This document shows positions 39,601-53,200 of a stretch of DNA of 64,000 nt, in pieces (position 1 is the first letter of the stretch; every line of letters begins with the position of its first letter). This DNA is from Utricularia gibba (Eukaryota; Streptophyta; Magnoliopsida; Lamiales; Lentibulariaceae). The DNA lies in assembly GCA_002189035.1 (NCBI GenBank), contig NEEC01000035.1, forward strand, positions 31,409 through 95,408. Reading direction: 5' to 3'. Position numbers and translations under genes: made by a program. Under the pieces are notes generated by a model. It saw only the letters and a program-made list of their open reading frames with translations. It searched no databases and had not been told where the DNA came from.

Positions 39601-41430
39601 GGCGATAATTCGAGCTCTGATGCATCCTCGGACGAAGATGCTTTCAACACGGAAGCTGACCGGCACGGAAAGGGTTCGAAACGGTATGCCGGGCGCAGCG
39701 TGACTCATCTTGATCTTCAAGATATCGACGAGATGCCGAACGGTGTGCGAGGCCACCATGAGGCTGCGGGTAGGAACACACCTAGAGCTTGTTCAGAGAT
39801 CGCCTCGAAAACCCATACTTCACGTCACCCAATAAAACGCAGATGTTTTGCAAGGCGAAAATCACAATCGCGTCGATTCTCGTGTTCCGAGTCGCATCGT
39901 CGCGAACGTGGTGGCCAATTTGTGGCACATCTGAAGGCTAATAAAGGCGATAATTCGAGCTCTGATGCATCCTCGGACGAAGATGCTTTCAACACGGAAG
40001 CTGACCGGCACGGAAAGGGGTTCGAAACGGTATGCCGGCGCAGCGTGACTCATCTTGATTTCAGATATCGACGAGATGCCGAACGGTGTGCGAGGCCACC
40101 ATGAGGCTGCGGGTAGGACACACCCAGAGCTTGTTCAGAGATCGCATCGAAAACCCATACTTCACGTCATCCAATAAAACGCAGATCTTTTGCAAGCGAA
40201 AATGCGTCGATTCTCGTGTTCCGAGTCGCATCGTCGCGAACGTGGTGGCCAATTTGTGGCACATCTGAAGGCTAATATAAGGCGATAATTCGAGCTCTGA
40301 TGCATCCTCGGACGAAGATGCTTTCAACACGGAAGCTGACCGGCACGGAAAGGGTTCGAAACGGTCCGGCGCAGCGTGACTCATCTTGATCTTCAAGATA
40401 TCGACGAGATGCCGAACGGTGTGCGAGGCCACCATGAGGCTGCGGGTAGGAACACACCAGAGCTTGTTCAGAGATCGCTCGAAAACCCATACTTCACGTC
40501 ACCCAATAAAACGCAGATGTTTTGCAAGCGAAAATCACAATCGCGTCGATTCTCGTGTTCCGAATCGTCGCGAACGTGGTGGCCAATTTGTGGCACATCT
40601 GAAGGCTAATATAAGGCGATGAGCTCTGATGCATCCTCGGACGAAGATGCTTTCAACACGGAAGCTGACCGGCACGGAAAGGGGTTCGAAACGGTATGCC
40701 GGGCGCAGCGTGACTCATCTTTCAAGATATCGACGAGCCGAACGGTGTGCGAGGCCACCATGAGGCTGCGGGTAGGACACACCAGAGCTTGTTCAGAGAT
40801 CGCCTCGAAAACCCATACTTCACGTCACCCAATAAAACGCAGATGTTTTGCCGAAAATCACAATCGCGTCGATTCTCGTGTTCCGATCGCATCGTCGCGA
40901 ACGTGGTGGCCAATTTGTGGCACATCTGAAGGCTAATATAAGGCGATAATTCGAGCTCTGATGCATCCTCGGACGAAGATGCTTTCAACACGGAAGCTGA
41001 CCGGCACGGAAAGGGGTTCGAAACGGTATGCCGGGCGCAGCGTGACTCATTTGATCTTCAAGATATCGACGAGATGCCGAACGGTGTGCGAGGCCACCAT
41101 GAGGCTGCGGGTAGGAACACCAGAGCTTGTTCAGAGATCGCAAAACCCATACTTCACGTTAAAACGCAGATGTTTTGCAAGCGAAAATCACAATCGCGTC
41201 GATTCTCGTGTTCCGAGTCGTCGTCGCGAACGTGGTGGCCAATTTGTGGCACATCTGAAGGCTAATATAAGGCGATAATTCGAGCTCTGATGCATCCTCG
41301 GACGAAGATGCTTTCAACACGGAAGCTGACCGGCACGGAAAGGGTTCGAAACGGTATGCCGGCGCAGCGTGACTCATCTCTTCAAGATATCGACGAATGC
41401 CGAACGGTGTGCGAGGCCACCATGAGGCTG

Positions 41431-42939
41431 CGGGTACACACCCAGAGCTAGAGATCGTTGTCGTGTTCCCTCAGAGATCGCGACGTGGATAAAACGCGTC
41501 GATGACATCGTCGCGAACGTGGTTAATCTGAAGGCTAATATAAGGCGATAATTCGAGCTCTGATGCATCCTCGGACGAAGATGCTTTCAACACGGAAGCT
41601 GACCGGCACGGAAAGGGGTTCGAAACGGTATGCCGGGCGCAGCGTGACTCATCTCTTCAAGTGTCGAGGCCACCATGAGGCTGCGGGTATCAGAGATCGC
41701 GAGTGTGTGCGTCGATGGCCTCATCGAAAACACATCTGAAGGCTAATATAAGGCGATAATTCGAGCTCTGATGCATCCTCGGACGAAGATGCTTTCAACA
41801 CGGAAGCTGACCGGCACGGAAAGGGGTTCGAAACGGTATGCTTCGCTGCCGAAAACCATGCCGGGTATAGCGTCGATCACGTCATCCGCAGATAAAGTCG
41901 AAGATAACGTGGTGGCGACATCTGAATCGATAATTCGAATGCATCCTCGGACGAAGATGCTTTCAACACGGAAGCTGACCGGCACGGAAAGGGGTTCGAA
42001 ACGGTATGCCGGCGCAGCGTGACTCATCCTTCAGATATCGATGCCCGAACGGTGTGCGAGGCCACCATGAGGCTGCGGGTAGGGAACACACCTTGTTCAG
42101 AGATCGCCTCGAAAACCCATACTTCACGTCACCCAATAAAACAGATGTTTTGCAAGGCGAAAATCACAATCGCGTCGATTCTCGTGTTCCGAGTCGCATC
42201 GTCGCGAACGTGGTGGCCAATTTGTGGCACATCTGAAGGCTAATATAAGGCGATAATTCGAGCTCTGATGCATCCTCGGACGAAGATGCTTTCAACACGG
42301 AAGCTGACCGGCGGACGAAACGGTATGCCGGGCGCAGCGTGACTCATCTTGGGGTTCGAAACGGTATGCCGGAGCGCAGATGTGATGATCGAAAATTCAT
42401 CTGATACGAGAGCTCCATCCTCGGACGAAGATGCTTTCAACACGGAAGCTGACCGGCACGGAAAGGGGTTCGAAACGGTATGCCGCCAGCCATGAGGCTG
42501 CGGTCTCACACCAGAGCTTGTTCAGAGATCGCATCGAAAACCCATACTTCACGTCATCCAATAAAACGCAGATCTTTTGCAAGGCGAAAATCACAATCGC
42601 GTCGATTCTCGTGTTCCGAGTCGCATCGTCGCGAACGTGGTGGCCAATTTGTGGCACATCTGAAGGCTCGATAATTCGAGCTCTGATGCATCCTCGGACG
42701 AAGATGCTTTCAACACGGAAGCTGACCGGCACGGAAAGGGGTTCGAAACGGTATGCAGCGTGGGACGCGATCGAAAACCCATATAAGTCATCCAATAAAA
42801 CGCAGATCTTTTGCAAGCCGAAAATTCGACAAACTCATGCCGCGCACGAGAGATCTTTCAACACGGAAGCTGACCGGCACGGAAAGGGGTTCGAAACGGT
42901 ATGAGCAGAACGACTAAAGGCCACCATGAGGCTGCGGGT
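41431..42939 (+). repeat. Scrambled satellite cluster
   Basis: Start boxes recur at about 41,571, 41,770, 41,940, 42,267, 42,415, 42,687 and 42,855, that is 130-330 bp apart. In most of these units the middle and end blocks are missing or rearranged (41,440-41,525, 41,655-41,740, 41,842-41,938, 42,340-42,418, 42,485-42,510, 42,765-42,850). One nearly full type A-like unit survives at about 42,415-42,686. The start box is the one part preserved each time. No foreign element is recognised. Confidence 0.82.
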
Positions 42940-45900
42940 AGGAACACACCTAGAGCTTGTTCAGAGATCGCCTCGAAAACCCATACTTCACGTCACGAGA
43001 TGTTTTGCAAGGCGAAAATCACAATCGCGTCGATTCTCGTGTTCCGAGTCGCATCGTCGCGAACGTGGTGGCCAATTTGTGGCACATCGGAAGGCTAATA
43101 TAAGGCGATTCATTCGAGCTCTGATGCATCCTCGGACGAAGATGCTTTCAACACGAAGCTGACCGGCACGGAAAGGGTTTGAAACGGTATGCCGGGCGCA
43201 GCGTGACTCATCACGGTTTCAGGATATCTACCGAACGGTGTGCGAGGCCACCATGAGGCTGCGGGTAGGGACACACCCAGAGCTTGTTCAGAGATCGCAT
43301 CGAAAACCATACTTCACGTCACCAATAAAACGCAGATCTTTTGCAAGCCGAAAATCACAATCGCGTCGATTCTCGTGTTCCGAAACTCATCGTCGCGAAC
43401 GTGGTTTTGTGGCACATCTGAAGGCTAATATAAGGCGATAATTCGAGCTCTGATGCATCCTCGGACGAAGATGCTTTCAACACGGAAGCTGACCGGCACG
43501 GAAAGGGGTTCGAAACGGTATGCCGGCGCAGCGTGACTCATCACGGTTTTCAGGATATCGCCGAAATACCGAACGGTGTGCGAGGCCACCATGAGGCTGC
43601 GGGTAGGGACACACCCAGAGCTTGTTCAGAGATCGCAAAATCCATACTTCACGTCGATCCAATAAAACGCATCTTTTGCAAGCGAAAATCACAATCGCGT
43701 CGATTCTCGTGTCTGATTCATCGAAGTGGTGGCCAATTTGTGGCACATCTGAAGGCTAATATAAGGCGATAATTCGAGCTCTGATGCATCCTCGGACGAA
43801 GATGCTTTCAACACGGAAGCTGACCGGCACGGAAAGGGGTTCGAAACGGTATGCCGGCGCAGCGTGACTCATCACGGTTTTTCTTCGAAGAATAGAGAAG
43901 GTGTGCGAACGGCCACCATGAGGCTGCGGGTAGGACACACCAGAGCTTGTTCAGAGATCGCCTCGAAAACCCATACTTCACGTCACCCAATAAAACCAGA
44001 TGTTTTGCAAGGCGAAAATCACAATCGCGTCGATTCTCGTGTTCCGAGTCGCATCGTCGCGAACGTGGTGGCCAATTTGTGGCACATCTGAAGGCTAATA
44101 TAAGGCGATAATTCGAGCTCTGATGCATCCTCGGACGAAGATGCTTTCAACACGGAAGCTGACCGGCACGGAAAGGGGTTCGAAACGGTATGCCGGGCGC
44201 AGCGTGACTCATCACTTTCAGGATATCCGATAATACCGAACGGTGTGCGAGGCCACCATGAGGCTGCGGGTAGGGACACACCCAGAGCTTGTTCAGAGCT
44301 CGAAATCATACTTACTTCACGTCATCCAATAAAACGCAGATCTCGAAAAAAATCACATCTGAAAATCGCGAATTCCTCGTGTTCCGAAACGCATCGTCGC
44401 GAACGTGGTGGCCAATTTGTGGCACATCTGAAGGCTAATATAAGGCGATAATTCGAGCTCTGATGCATCCTCGGACGAAGATGCTTTCAACACGGAAGCT
44501 GACCGGCACGGAAAGGGTTCGAAACGGTATGCCGGGCGCAGCGTGACTCATCTTGAGCTCAATATCATCCGGAACGGTGTGCGAGGCCAGGCATCACCTG
44601 CGGGCTAGGCGGACACCAGACTTGTTCTTGTCGAGATCGACCTCGAATACTTCACGTTCACGCCAATAAAACGCAGATAAGGCGCAAAATCACGAAAATC
44701 ACGAATCGTGCGATTCGTCGTGACGTGTGCATTTGTGGCGTGGTGGCTTATAATCGGCGATAATTCGATAAGGCGATAATTCGAGCTCTGATGCATCCTC
44801 GGACGAAGATGCTTTCAACACGGAAGCTGACCGGCACGGAAAGGGTTCGAAACGGTATGCCGGGCGCAGCGTGACTCATCTTGATCTTCAACGATATCCG
44901 GCACGGAAAGATGCCGAACGGTGGATGCGAGGCGAGGCCACCATGAGGCTGCGGGTAGGGACACACCAGAGCTTGTTCAGAGATCTCGAAAACCCATACT
45001 TCACGTCACAATAAAACGCAGATGTTTTGCATCACAATCGCGTCGATTCTCGTGTTCCGAGTCGCATCGTCGCGAACGTGGTGGCCAATTTGTGGCACAT
45101 CTGAAGGCTAATATAAGGCGATAATTCGAGCTCTGATGCATCCTCGGACGAAGATGCTTTCAACACGGAAGCTGACCGGCACGGAAAGGGGTTCGAAACG
45201 GTATGCCGGCGCAGCGTGACTCATCACGGTTTCAGGATATCGAAATACCGAACGGTGTGCGAGGCCACCATGAGGCTGGGGTAGGGACACACCCAGAGCT
45301 TGTTCAGAGATCGCATCGAAAACCCATACTTCACGTCACCAATAAACGCAGATCTTTTGCAAGCGAAAATCACAATCGCGTCGATTCTCGTGTTCCGAGT
45401 CTCATCGTCGCGAACGTGGTGGCCAATTTGTGGCACATCTGAAGGCTAATATAAGGCGATAATTCGAGCTCTGATGCATCCTCGGACGAAGATGCTTTCA
45501 ACACGGAAGCTGACCGGCACGGAAAGGGGTTCGAAACGGTATGCCGGGCGCAGCGTGACTCATCTTGATCTTAAGATATCGACGAGATGCCTGATGCGAG
45601 TCCTCGGACGAAGAGCTGCGGACGGAAGCTGACCGGCACGGAACGGGTAGCTTGGATATGACCGCGCAGCGTGAAAACCCATCATCTTCACGTCACCAAT
45701 AAAACGCAGATGTTTTGCAAGGCGAAAATCACAATCGCGTCGATTCGTGTTCCGAGTCGCATCGTCGCGAACGTGGTGGCCAATTTGTGGCACATCTGAA
45801 GGCTAATATAAGGCGATAATTCGAGCTCTGATGCATCCTCGGACGAAGATGCTTTCAACACGGAAGCTGACCGGCACGGAAAGGGGTTCGAAACGGTATG

Positions 45901-46140
45901 CCGGGCGCAGCGTGACTCATCTTGATCTTCAGATATCGACGAGATGCCGAACGGTGTGCGAGGCCACCATGAGGCTGCGGGTAGGAACACACCTAGAGCT
46001 TGTTCAGAGATCGCCTCGAAAACCCATACTTCACGTCACCAATAAAACAGATGTTTTGCAAGGAAAATCACAATCGCGTCGATTCTCGTGTTCCGAGTCG
46101 CATCGCGAACGTGGTGGCCAATTTGTGGCACATCTGAAGG
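42940..46140 (+). repeat. Mostly regular satellite units with two patches
   Basis: Units start near 43,123, 43,456, 43,786, 44,121, 44,462, 44,791, 45,137, 45,475 and 45,831. A patch at about 44,555-44,785 has a damaged middle and a duplicated gcgataattcgataaggcgataattcgag tail; another at about 45,585-45,690 replaces the variable segment and the gaggccaccatgagg block with start-box fragments. Remaining units are ordinary type A or B. Confidence 0.85.
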
Positions 46141-47310
46141 CTAATATAAGGCGATCGCGTCGAGCTTGATGCGTGTTCCGGAGTCGAAGATGCGTCGCGA
46201 ACAACACGTGAAGCTGAATTTGTGCACGGAAAGAAGGCAAACGTATAGGCGATAATTCGAGCTCTGATGCATCCTCGGACGAAGATGCTTTCAACACGGA
46301 AGCTGACGGCACGGAACGGGTCAGGAATCGGTACGAATACCGAACGGTGTGCGAGGCACCATGAGGCTGCGGGTAGGGACACACCAGAGCTTGTTCAGAG
46401 ATCGCCTCGAAAACCCATACTTCACGTCACCAATAAAACGCAGATGTTTTGCAAGCGAAAATCACAATCGTCGATTCTCGTGTTCCGAGTCGCATCGTCG
46501 CGAACGTGGTGGCCAATTTGTGGCACATCTGAAGGCTAATATAAGGCGATAATTCGAGCTCTGATGCATCCTCGGACGAAGATGCTTTCAACACGGAAGC
46601 TGACCGGCACGGAAAGGGGTTCGAAACGGTATGCCGGCGCAGCGTGACTCATCTGATCTCGAAAACCCATAGACGAGATCACGTCACCCAATAAGGTGCA
46701 GAGGCCACCATGAAGGCTAATCGGAATGGACGACGATTCTTGTGTCATCCGAGATCGCCTCGTCGCGAACATACTTCACGTCACCCAATGGCAAAACGCA
46801 AGGCTTTAATAAGAAAATCATAATTCGAGCTCTGATGCATCCTCGGACGAAGATGCTTTCAACACGGAAGCTGACCGGCACGGAAAGGGGTTCGAAACGG
46901 TATGCCGGGCGCAGCGTGCGACTCGATCTTCGCTTCAAGATCGTGGTGAATGCCGAACGGTGTGCGAGGCATCAACCTAGGCTAAGGCGATAATTCGAGC
47001 TCTGATGCATCCTCGGACGAAGATGCTTTCAACACGGAAGCTGACCGGCACGGAAAGGGGTTCGAAACGGTATGCCGGGCGCGTTCAGAGATGACCTCGA
47101 TCTGCCATACTCAAGTCATCCAATAAAACGCAGATGTTTTGCAAGAGATGCCGAAACGGTGTGCAATCGAGGCGTCGAGCATGCTCGGCTGCGGGTCGGC
47201 ATCGTCGCGAACGAGGTGGCCAATGTTGTGCGCACATCTCGCCTCGAAGGCAGATAATATATTCTCGTGTTCCGAGTCGCGATAATTCGAGCTCGATAAT
47301 TCGATCTGCA
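46141..47310 (+). repeat. Scrambled satellite cluster
   Basis: Start boxes lie at about 46,267, 46,564, 46,837, 47,005 and 47,309, with spacing from 168 to 304 bp. Between them are rearranged stretches at 46,155-46,255, 46,655-46,825, 46,915-46,985 and 47,085-47,300. Unit words such as gaggccaccatgaaggctaat and cgcctcgaaggcagataat are fused out of order. Two consecutive start boxes at 46,837 and 47,005 are almost intact over about 80 bp although nearly everything else is lost. Confidence 0.8.
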
Positions 47311-48000
47311 TCCTCGGACGAAGATGCTTTCAACACGGAAGCTGACCGGCACGGAAAGGGGTTCGAAACGGTATGCCGGGCGCAGCGTGACTCATCTTGA
47401 TCTTCAAGATATCGACGAGATGCCGAACGGTGTGCGAGGCCACCATGAGGCTGCGGGTAGGAACACACCTAGAGCTTGTTCAGAGATCGCCTCGAAAACC
47501 CATACTTCACGTCACCCAATAAAACGCAGATGTTTTGCAAGGCGAAAATCACAATCGCGTCGATTCTCGTGTTCCGAGTCGCATCGTCGCGAACGTGGTG
47601 GCCAATTTGTGGCACATCTGAAGGCTAATATAAGGCGATAATTCGAGCTCTGATGCATCCTCGGACGAAGATGCTTTCAACACGGAAGCTGACCGGCACG
47701 GAAGGGTTCGAAACGGTATGCCGGCGCAGCGTGACTCATCTTTTCAGATATGGCTGCCGAACGGTGTGCGAGGCCACCATGAGGCTGCGGGTAGGACACA
47801 CCAGAGCTTGTTCAGAGATCGCCTCGAAAACCCATACTTCACGTCATCCAATAAAACGCAGATGTTTTGCAAGGCGAAAATCACAATCGCGTCGATTCTC
47901 GTGTTCCGAGTCGCATCGTCGCGAACGTGGTGGCCAATTTGTGGCACATCTGAAGGCTATATAAGGCGATAATTCGAGCTCTGATGCATCCTCGGACGAA
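47311..48000 (+). repeat. Two intact satellite units
   Basis: Full units start at about 47,309 and 47,653. The first is a typical type B unit (ttgatcttcaagatatcgacgagatg, ggaacacacctag). The second has a shortened variable segment (ttttcagatatggctgcc) and tctccaataaaacg-type A-like middle features. They sit between two scrambled clusters. Confidence 0.85.
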
Positions 48001-50289
48001 GATGCTTTCAACGGAAGCTGACCGGCACGGAACGGGCATAGCGCAGCGTGACTCATCGGAGGCTGCGGGTAGGACACACCTAACTTCACGGAAAATCACA
48101 ATCGCGTCGATTCTCGTGTTCCGAGTCGCATCGTGTTGGCAATTTGAGATCGCCTCGAAACGACCCATACCGGCGGAAAGGGCTTCGAAACGGTATGCCG
48201 GCGCAGCGTGACTCATCTTGATAAGAACGACGAGATGTTTGAGGCTGCAAGGCTTGAGAGAATACTTCACGTCACCCATAAAAAACGCAGTCGAAAATCA
48301 CAAATCGCGTCGATGTGTTCCGAGTCGCGATCGTCGCGGCGAAATTCGAGCTGATGCATCCTCGGACGAAGATGCTTTCAACACGGAAGCTGACGGCACG
48401 GAAAGGGTTCGAAACGGTATGCCGGCGCAGCGTGACTCATCTTGAAGGACTAATATGAAGGCGATTGTTCAGAGATTCGAGTCTCGCAGATGTTTTGCAT
48501 GCGTCGATCTCTGTTCGGTCGCACGAACGATGCTCTTCGAAATTCGACGATGCATCCTCGGACGAAGATGCTTTCAACACGGAAGCTGACCGGCACGGAA
48601 AGGGGTTCGAAACGGTATGCCGGCGCAGCGTGACTCATCTTTTCAAGATATCGACGAGATGCCGAACGGTGTGCGAGGCCACCATGAGGCTGCGGGTAGG
48701 GACACACCCAGAGCTTGTTCAGAGATCGCCTCGAAAACCCATACTTCACGTCACCCAATAAAACAGATGTTTTGCAAGGCCGAAAATCACAATCGCGTCG
48801 ATTCTCGTGTTCCGAGTCATCGTCGCGAACGTGGTGGCCAATTTGTGGCACATCTGAAGGCTAATATAAGGCGATAATTCGAGCTCTGATGCATCCTCGG
48901 ACGAAGATGCTTTCAACACGGAAGCTGACCGGCACGGAAACGCGGTTCGAAACGGTATGCCGAAGGCGGCAGAGCTGTGACCTCAGAGATCAACACGATT
49001 TTTTGCAAGATCATCGACGAGATGCCGAACGGTGTGCGAGGCCACCATGAGGCTGCGGGTAGGACACACACCTGAGAGCAGATGTGTTCAGGAGATCGTC
49101 GCTCGAAAACCCATACTTCACGTCACCCAATAAACGCAGATGTTTTGCAAGGCGAAAATCACAATCGCGTCGATTCTCGTGTTCCGAGTCGCATCGTCGC
49201 GAACGTGGTGGCCAATTTGTGGCACATCTGAAGGCTAATATAAGGCGATAATTCGAGCTCTGATGCATCCTCGGACGAAGATGCTTTCAACACGGAAGCT
49301 GACCGGCACGGAAAGGGTTCGAAACGGTATGCCGGGCGCAGCGTGACTCATCTTGATCTTCAGGATATCGACGAATGCCGAACGGTGTGCGAGGCCACCA
49401 TGAGGCTGCGGGTAGGGACACACCCAGAGCTTGTTCAGAGATCGCTCGAAAACCCATACTTCACGTCACCCAATAAAACGCAGATGTTTTGCAAGCCGAA
49501 AATCACAATCGCGTCGATTCTCGTGTTCCGAGTCGCATCGTCGCGAACGTGGTGGCCAATTTGTGGCACATCTGAAGGCTAATATAAGGCGATAATTCGA
49601 GCTCTGATGCATCCTCGGACGAAGATGCTTTCAACACGGAAGCTGACCGGCACGGAACGGGTTCGAAACGGTATGCCGGGCGCAGCGTGACATCTTATCT
49701 TCAAGATATCTGCCGAACGGTCGAGGCCACCATGATGCGGGTATCTTGACGCCTCGAAAACCCATACTTCACATCACCCAATAAAACAGATGCCGAACAC
49801 AATCGCGTGTTCTCGCCGAGGCCACCAATGAGAAGCTGGCGATAATTCGAGCTCTGATGCATCCTCGGACGAAGATGCTTTCAACACGGAAGCTGACCGG
49901 CACGGAAGGGGTTCGAAACGGGTTGTTCAGAGATCGCCTGAGGCGAGGAACACCCAGAGCTAGAGATCGCCTCGAAAACCCATACTTCACGTCACATCCA
50001 GCTCTGATAAAATGCGCAGATGTCACAATTTTCTCGCAAGCATCGCACATCTGAAGGCTAATATAAGGCGATGCATCCTCGGACGAAGATGCTTTCAACA
50101 CGGAAACCGGCACGGAAAGGGGTCACGAGCGCAGCGTGACTCATCACGGTTTTCAGGAATCGCGTCGATTTTGTGGCTCGAGCTGTCCTCGGACGAAGAT
50201 GCTTTCAACACGGAAGCTGATCGTCGCGAACGTGGTGGCCAATTTGTGGCACATCTGAAGGCTAATATAAGGCGATAATTCGAGCTCTG
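48001..50289 (+). repeat. Scrambled and shortened satellite units
   Basis: Rearranged stretches lie at about 48,010-48,345, 48,440-48,550, 48,950-49,100 and 49,690-50,220, with near-normal units starting at about 48,551, 48,890, 49,263 and 49,605. Toward the right end, start boxes at 50,071, about 50,181 and 50,290 are only about 110 bp apart: two successive units cut to about one third. In the second of these, the start box jumps from ggaagctga directly into tcgtcgcgaacgtgg. No gene or foreign insertion is visible. Confidence 0.82.
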
Positions 50290-53200
50290 ATGCATCCTCG
50301 GACGAAGATGCTTTCAACACGGAAGCTGACCGGCACGGAAAGGGGTTCGAAACGGTATGCCGGCGCAGCGTGACTCATCACGGTTTTTCAGGATATCGCC
50401 GAAATCCGAACGGTGTGCGAGGCCACATGAGGCTGCGGGTAGGGACACACCCAGAGCTTGTTCAGAGATCGCATCGAAAACCCATACTTCACGTCACCCA
50501 ATAAAACGCAGATGTTTTGCAAGCGAAAATCACAATCGCGTCGATTCTCGTGTTCCGAGTCGCATCGTCGCGAACGTGGTGGCCAATTTGTGGCACATCT
50601 GAAGGCTAATATAAGGCGATAATTCGAGCTCTGATGCATCCTCGGACGAAGATGCTTTCAACACGGAAGCTGACCGGCACGGAAAGGGGTTCGAAACGGT
50701 ATGCCGGGCGCAGCGTGACTCATCTTGATCTTCAAGATATCGACGAGATGCCGAACGGTGTGCGAGGCCACCATGAGGCTGCGGGTAGGAACACACCTAG
50801 AGCTTGTTCAGAGATCGCCTCGAAAACCCATACTTCACGTCACCCAATAAAAACGCAGATGTTTTGCAAGCGAAAATCACAATCGCGTCGATTCTCGTGT
50901 TCCGAGTCGCATCGTCGCGAACGTGGTGGCCAATTTGTGCACATCTGAAGGCTAATATAAGGCGATAATTCGAGCTCTGATGCATCCTCGGACGAAGATG
51001 CTTTCAACACGGAAGCTGACCGGCACGGAAAGGGGTTCGAAACGGTATGCCGGGCGCAGCGTGACTCATCATCTTCAAGATATCGACGAGATGCCGAACG
51101 GTGTGCGAGGCCACCATGAGGCTGCGGGTAGGGACACACCCAGAGCTTGTTCAGAGATCGCTCGAAAACCCATACTTCACGTCATCCAATAAAACGCAGA
51201 TCTTTTGCAAGCCGAAAATCACAATCGCGTCGATTCTCGTGTTCCGAAACTCATCGTCGCGAACGTGGTGGCCAATTTGTGGCACATCTGAAGGCTAAGA
51301 TAAGGCGATAATTCGAGCTCTGATGCATCCTCGGACGAAGAAGCTTTCAACACGGAAGCTGACCGGCACGGAACGGGCTTCGAAACGGTATGCCGGGCGC
51401 AGCGTGACTCATCTTGATCTTCAAGATATCGACGAGATGCCGAACGGTGTGCGAGGCCACCATGAGGCTGCGGGTAGGGACACACCCAGAGCTTGTTCAG
51501 AGATCGCCTCGAAAACCCATACTTCACGTCACCCAATAAAACGCAGATGTTTTGCAAGGCGAAAATCACAATCGCGTCGATTCTCGTGTTCCGAGTCGCA
51601 TCGTCGCGAACGTGGTGGCCAATTTGTGGCACATCTGAAGGCTAATATAAGGCGATAATTCGAGCTCTGATGCATCCTCGGACGAAGATGCTTTCAACAC
51701 GGAAGCTGACCGGCACGGAAAGGGGTTCGAAACGGTATGCCGGCGCAGCGTGACTCATCATTTTTCAGGATATCGCCGAAATACCGAACGGTGTGCGAGG
51801 CCACCATGAGGCTGCGGGTAGGGACACACCCAGAGCTTGTTCAGAGATCGCATCGAAAACCCATACTTCACGTCATCCAATAAAACACAGATCTTTTGCA
51901 AGCGAAAATCAAATCGCGTCGATTCTCGTGTTCCGAGTCGCATCGTCGCGAACGTGGTGGCCAATTTGTGGCACATCTGAAGGCTAAGATAAGGCGATAA
52001 TTCGAGCTCTGATGCATCCTCGGACGAAGATGCTTTCAACACGGAAGCTGACCGGCACGGAACGGGCTTCGAAACGGATGCCGGGCGCAGCGTGACTCAT
52101 CTGATCTTCAAGATATCGACGAGATGCCGAACGGTGTGCGAGGCCACCATGAGGCTGCGGGTAGGAACACACCAGAGCTTGTTCAGAGATCGCCTCGAAA
52201 ACCCATACTTCACGTCACCAATAAAACGCAGATGTTTTTGCAAGCGAAAATCACAATCGCGTCGATTCTCGTGTTCCGAGTCGCATCGTCGCGAACGTGG
52301 TGGCCAATTTGTGGCACATCTGAAGGCTAATATAAGGCGATAATTCGAGCTCTGATGCATCCTCGGACGAAGATGCTTTCAACACGGAAGCTGACCGGCA
52401 CGGAAAGGGGTTCGAAACGGTATGCCGGGCGCAGCGTGACTCATCATCTTCAAGATATCGACGAGATGCCGAACGGTGTGCGAGGCCACCATGAGGCTGC
52501 GGGTAGGAACACACCTAGAGCTTGTTCAGAGATCGCCTCGAAAACCCATACTTCACGTCACCCAATAAAACAGATGTTTTGCAAGGCGAAAATCACAATC
52601 GCGTCGATTCTCGTGTTCCGAGTCGCATCGTCGCGAACGTGGTGGCCAATTTGTGGCACATCTGAAGGCTAATATAAGGCGATAATTCGAGCTCTGATGC
52701 ATCCTCGGACGAAGATGCTTTCAACACGGAAGCTGACCGGCACGGAAAGGGGTTCGAAACGGTATGCCGGCGCAGCGTGACTCATCACGGTTTTCAGGAT
52801 ATCGCCGAAATACCGAACGGTGTGCGAGGCCACCATGAGGCTGCGGGTAGGACACACCCAGAGCTTGTTCAGAGATCGCCTCGAAAACCCATACTTCACG
52901 TCATCCAATAAAACGCAGATCTTTTGCAAGCCGAAAATCACAATCGCGTCGATTCTCGTGTTCCGAAACGCATCGTCGCGAACGTGGTGGCCAATTTGTG
53001 GCACATCTGAAGGCTAATATAAGGCGATAATTCGAGCTCTGATGCATCCTCGGACGAAGATGCTTTCAACACGGAAGCTGACCGGCACGGAAAGGGTTCG
53101 AAACGGTATGCCGGGCGCAGCGTGACTCATCTTGATCTTTCAAGATATCGACGAGATGCCGAACGGTGTGCGAGGCCACCATGAGGCTGCGGGTAGGGAC

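Larger units (their letters stand above)
21276..41430 (+). repeat. First long regular satellite domain
   Basis: About 59 units with spacing mostly 338-346 bp. Each has one GAGCTC and one ATGCAT at the unit boundary. Type A and type B units are interspersed, often A followed by one to three B. Exceptions are: a partial tandem duplication and scramble at 22,878-23,250; a 370-bp unit at 24,129-24,498 carrying a 26-bp duplication; a 260-bp deleted unit at 36,396-36,655; and a scrambled segment at about 36,745-36,805. Otherwise I see no insertion, inversion or gene. The similarity of neighbours suggests recent homogenisation; pairwise identities were not computed. Confidence 0.93.
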
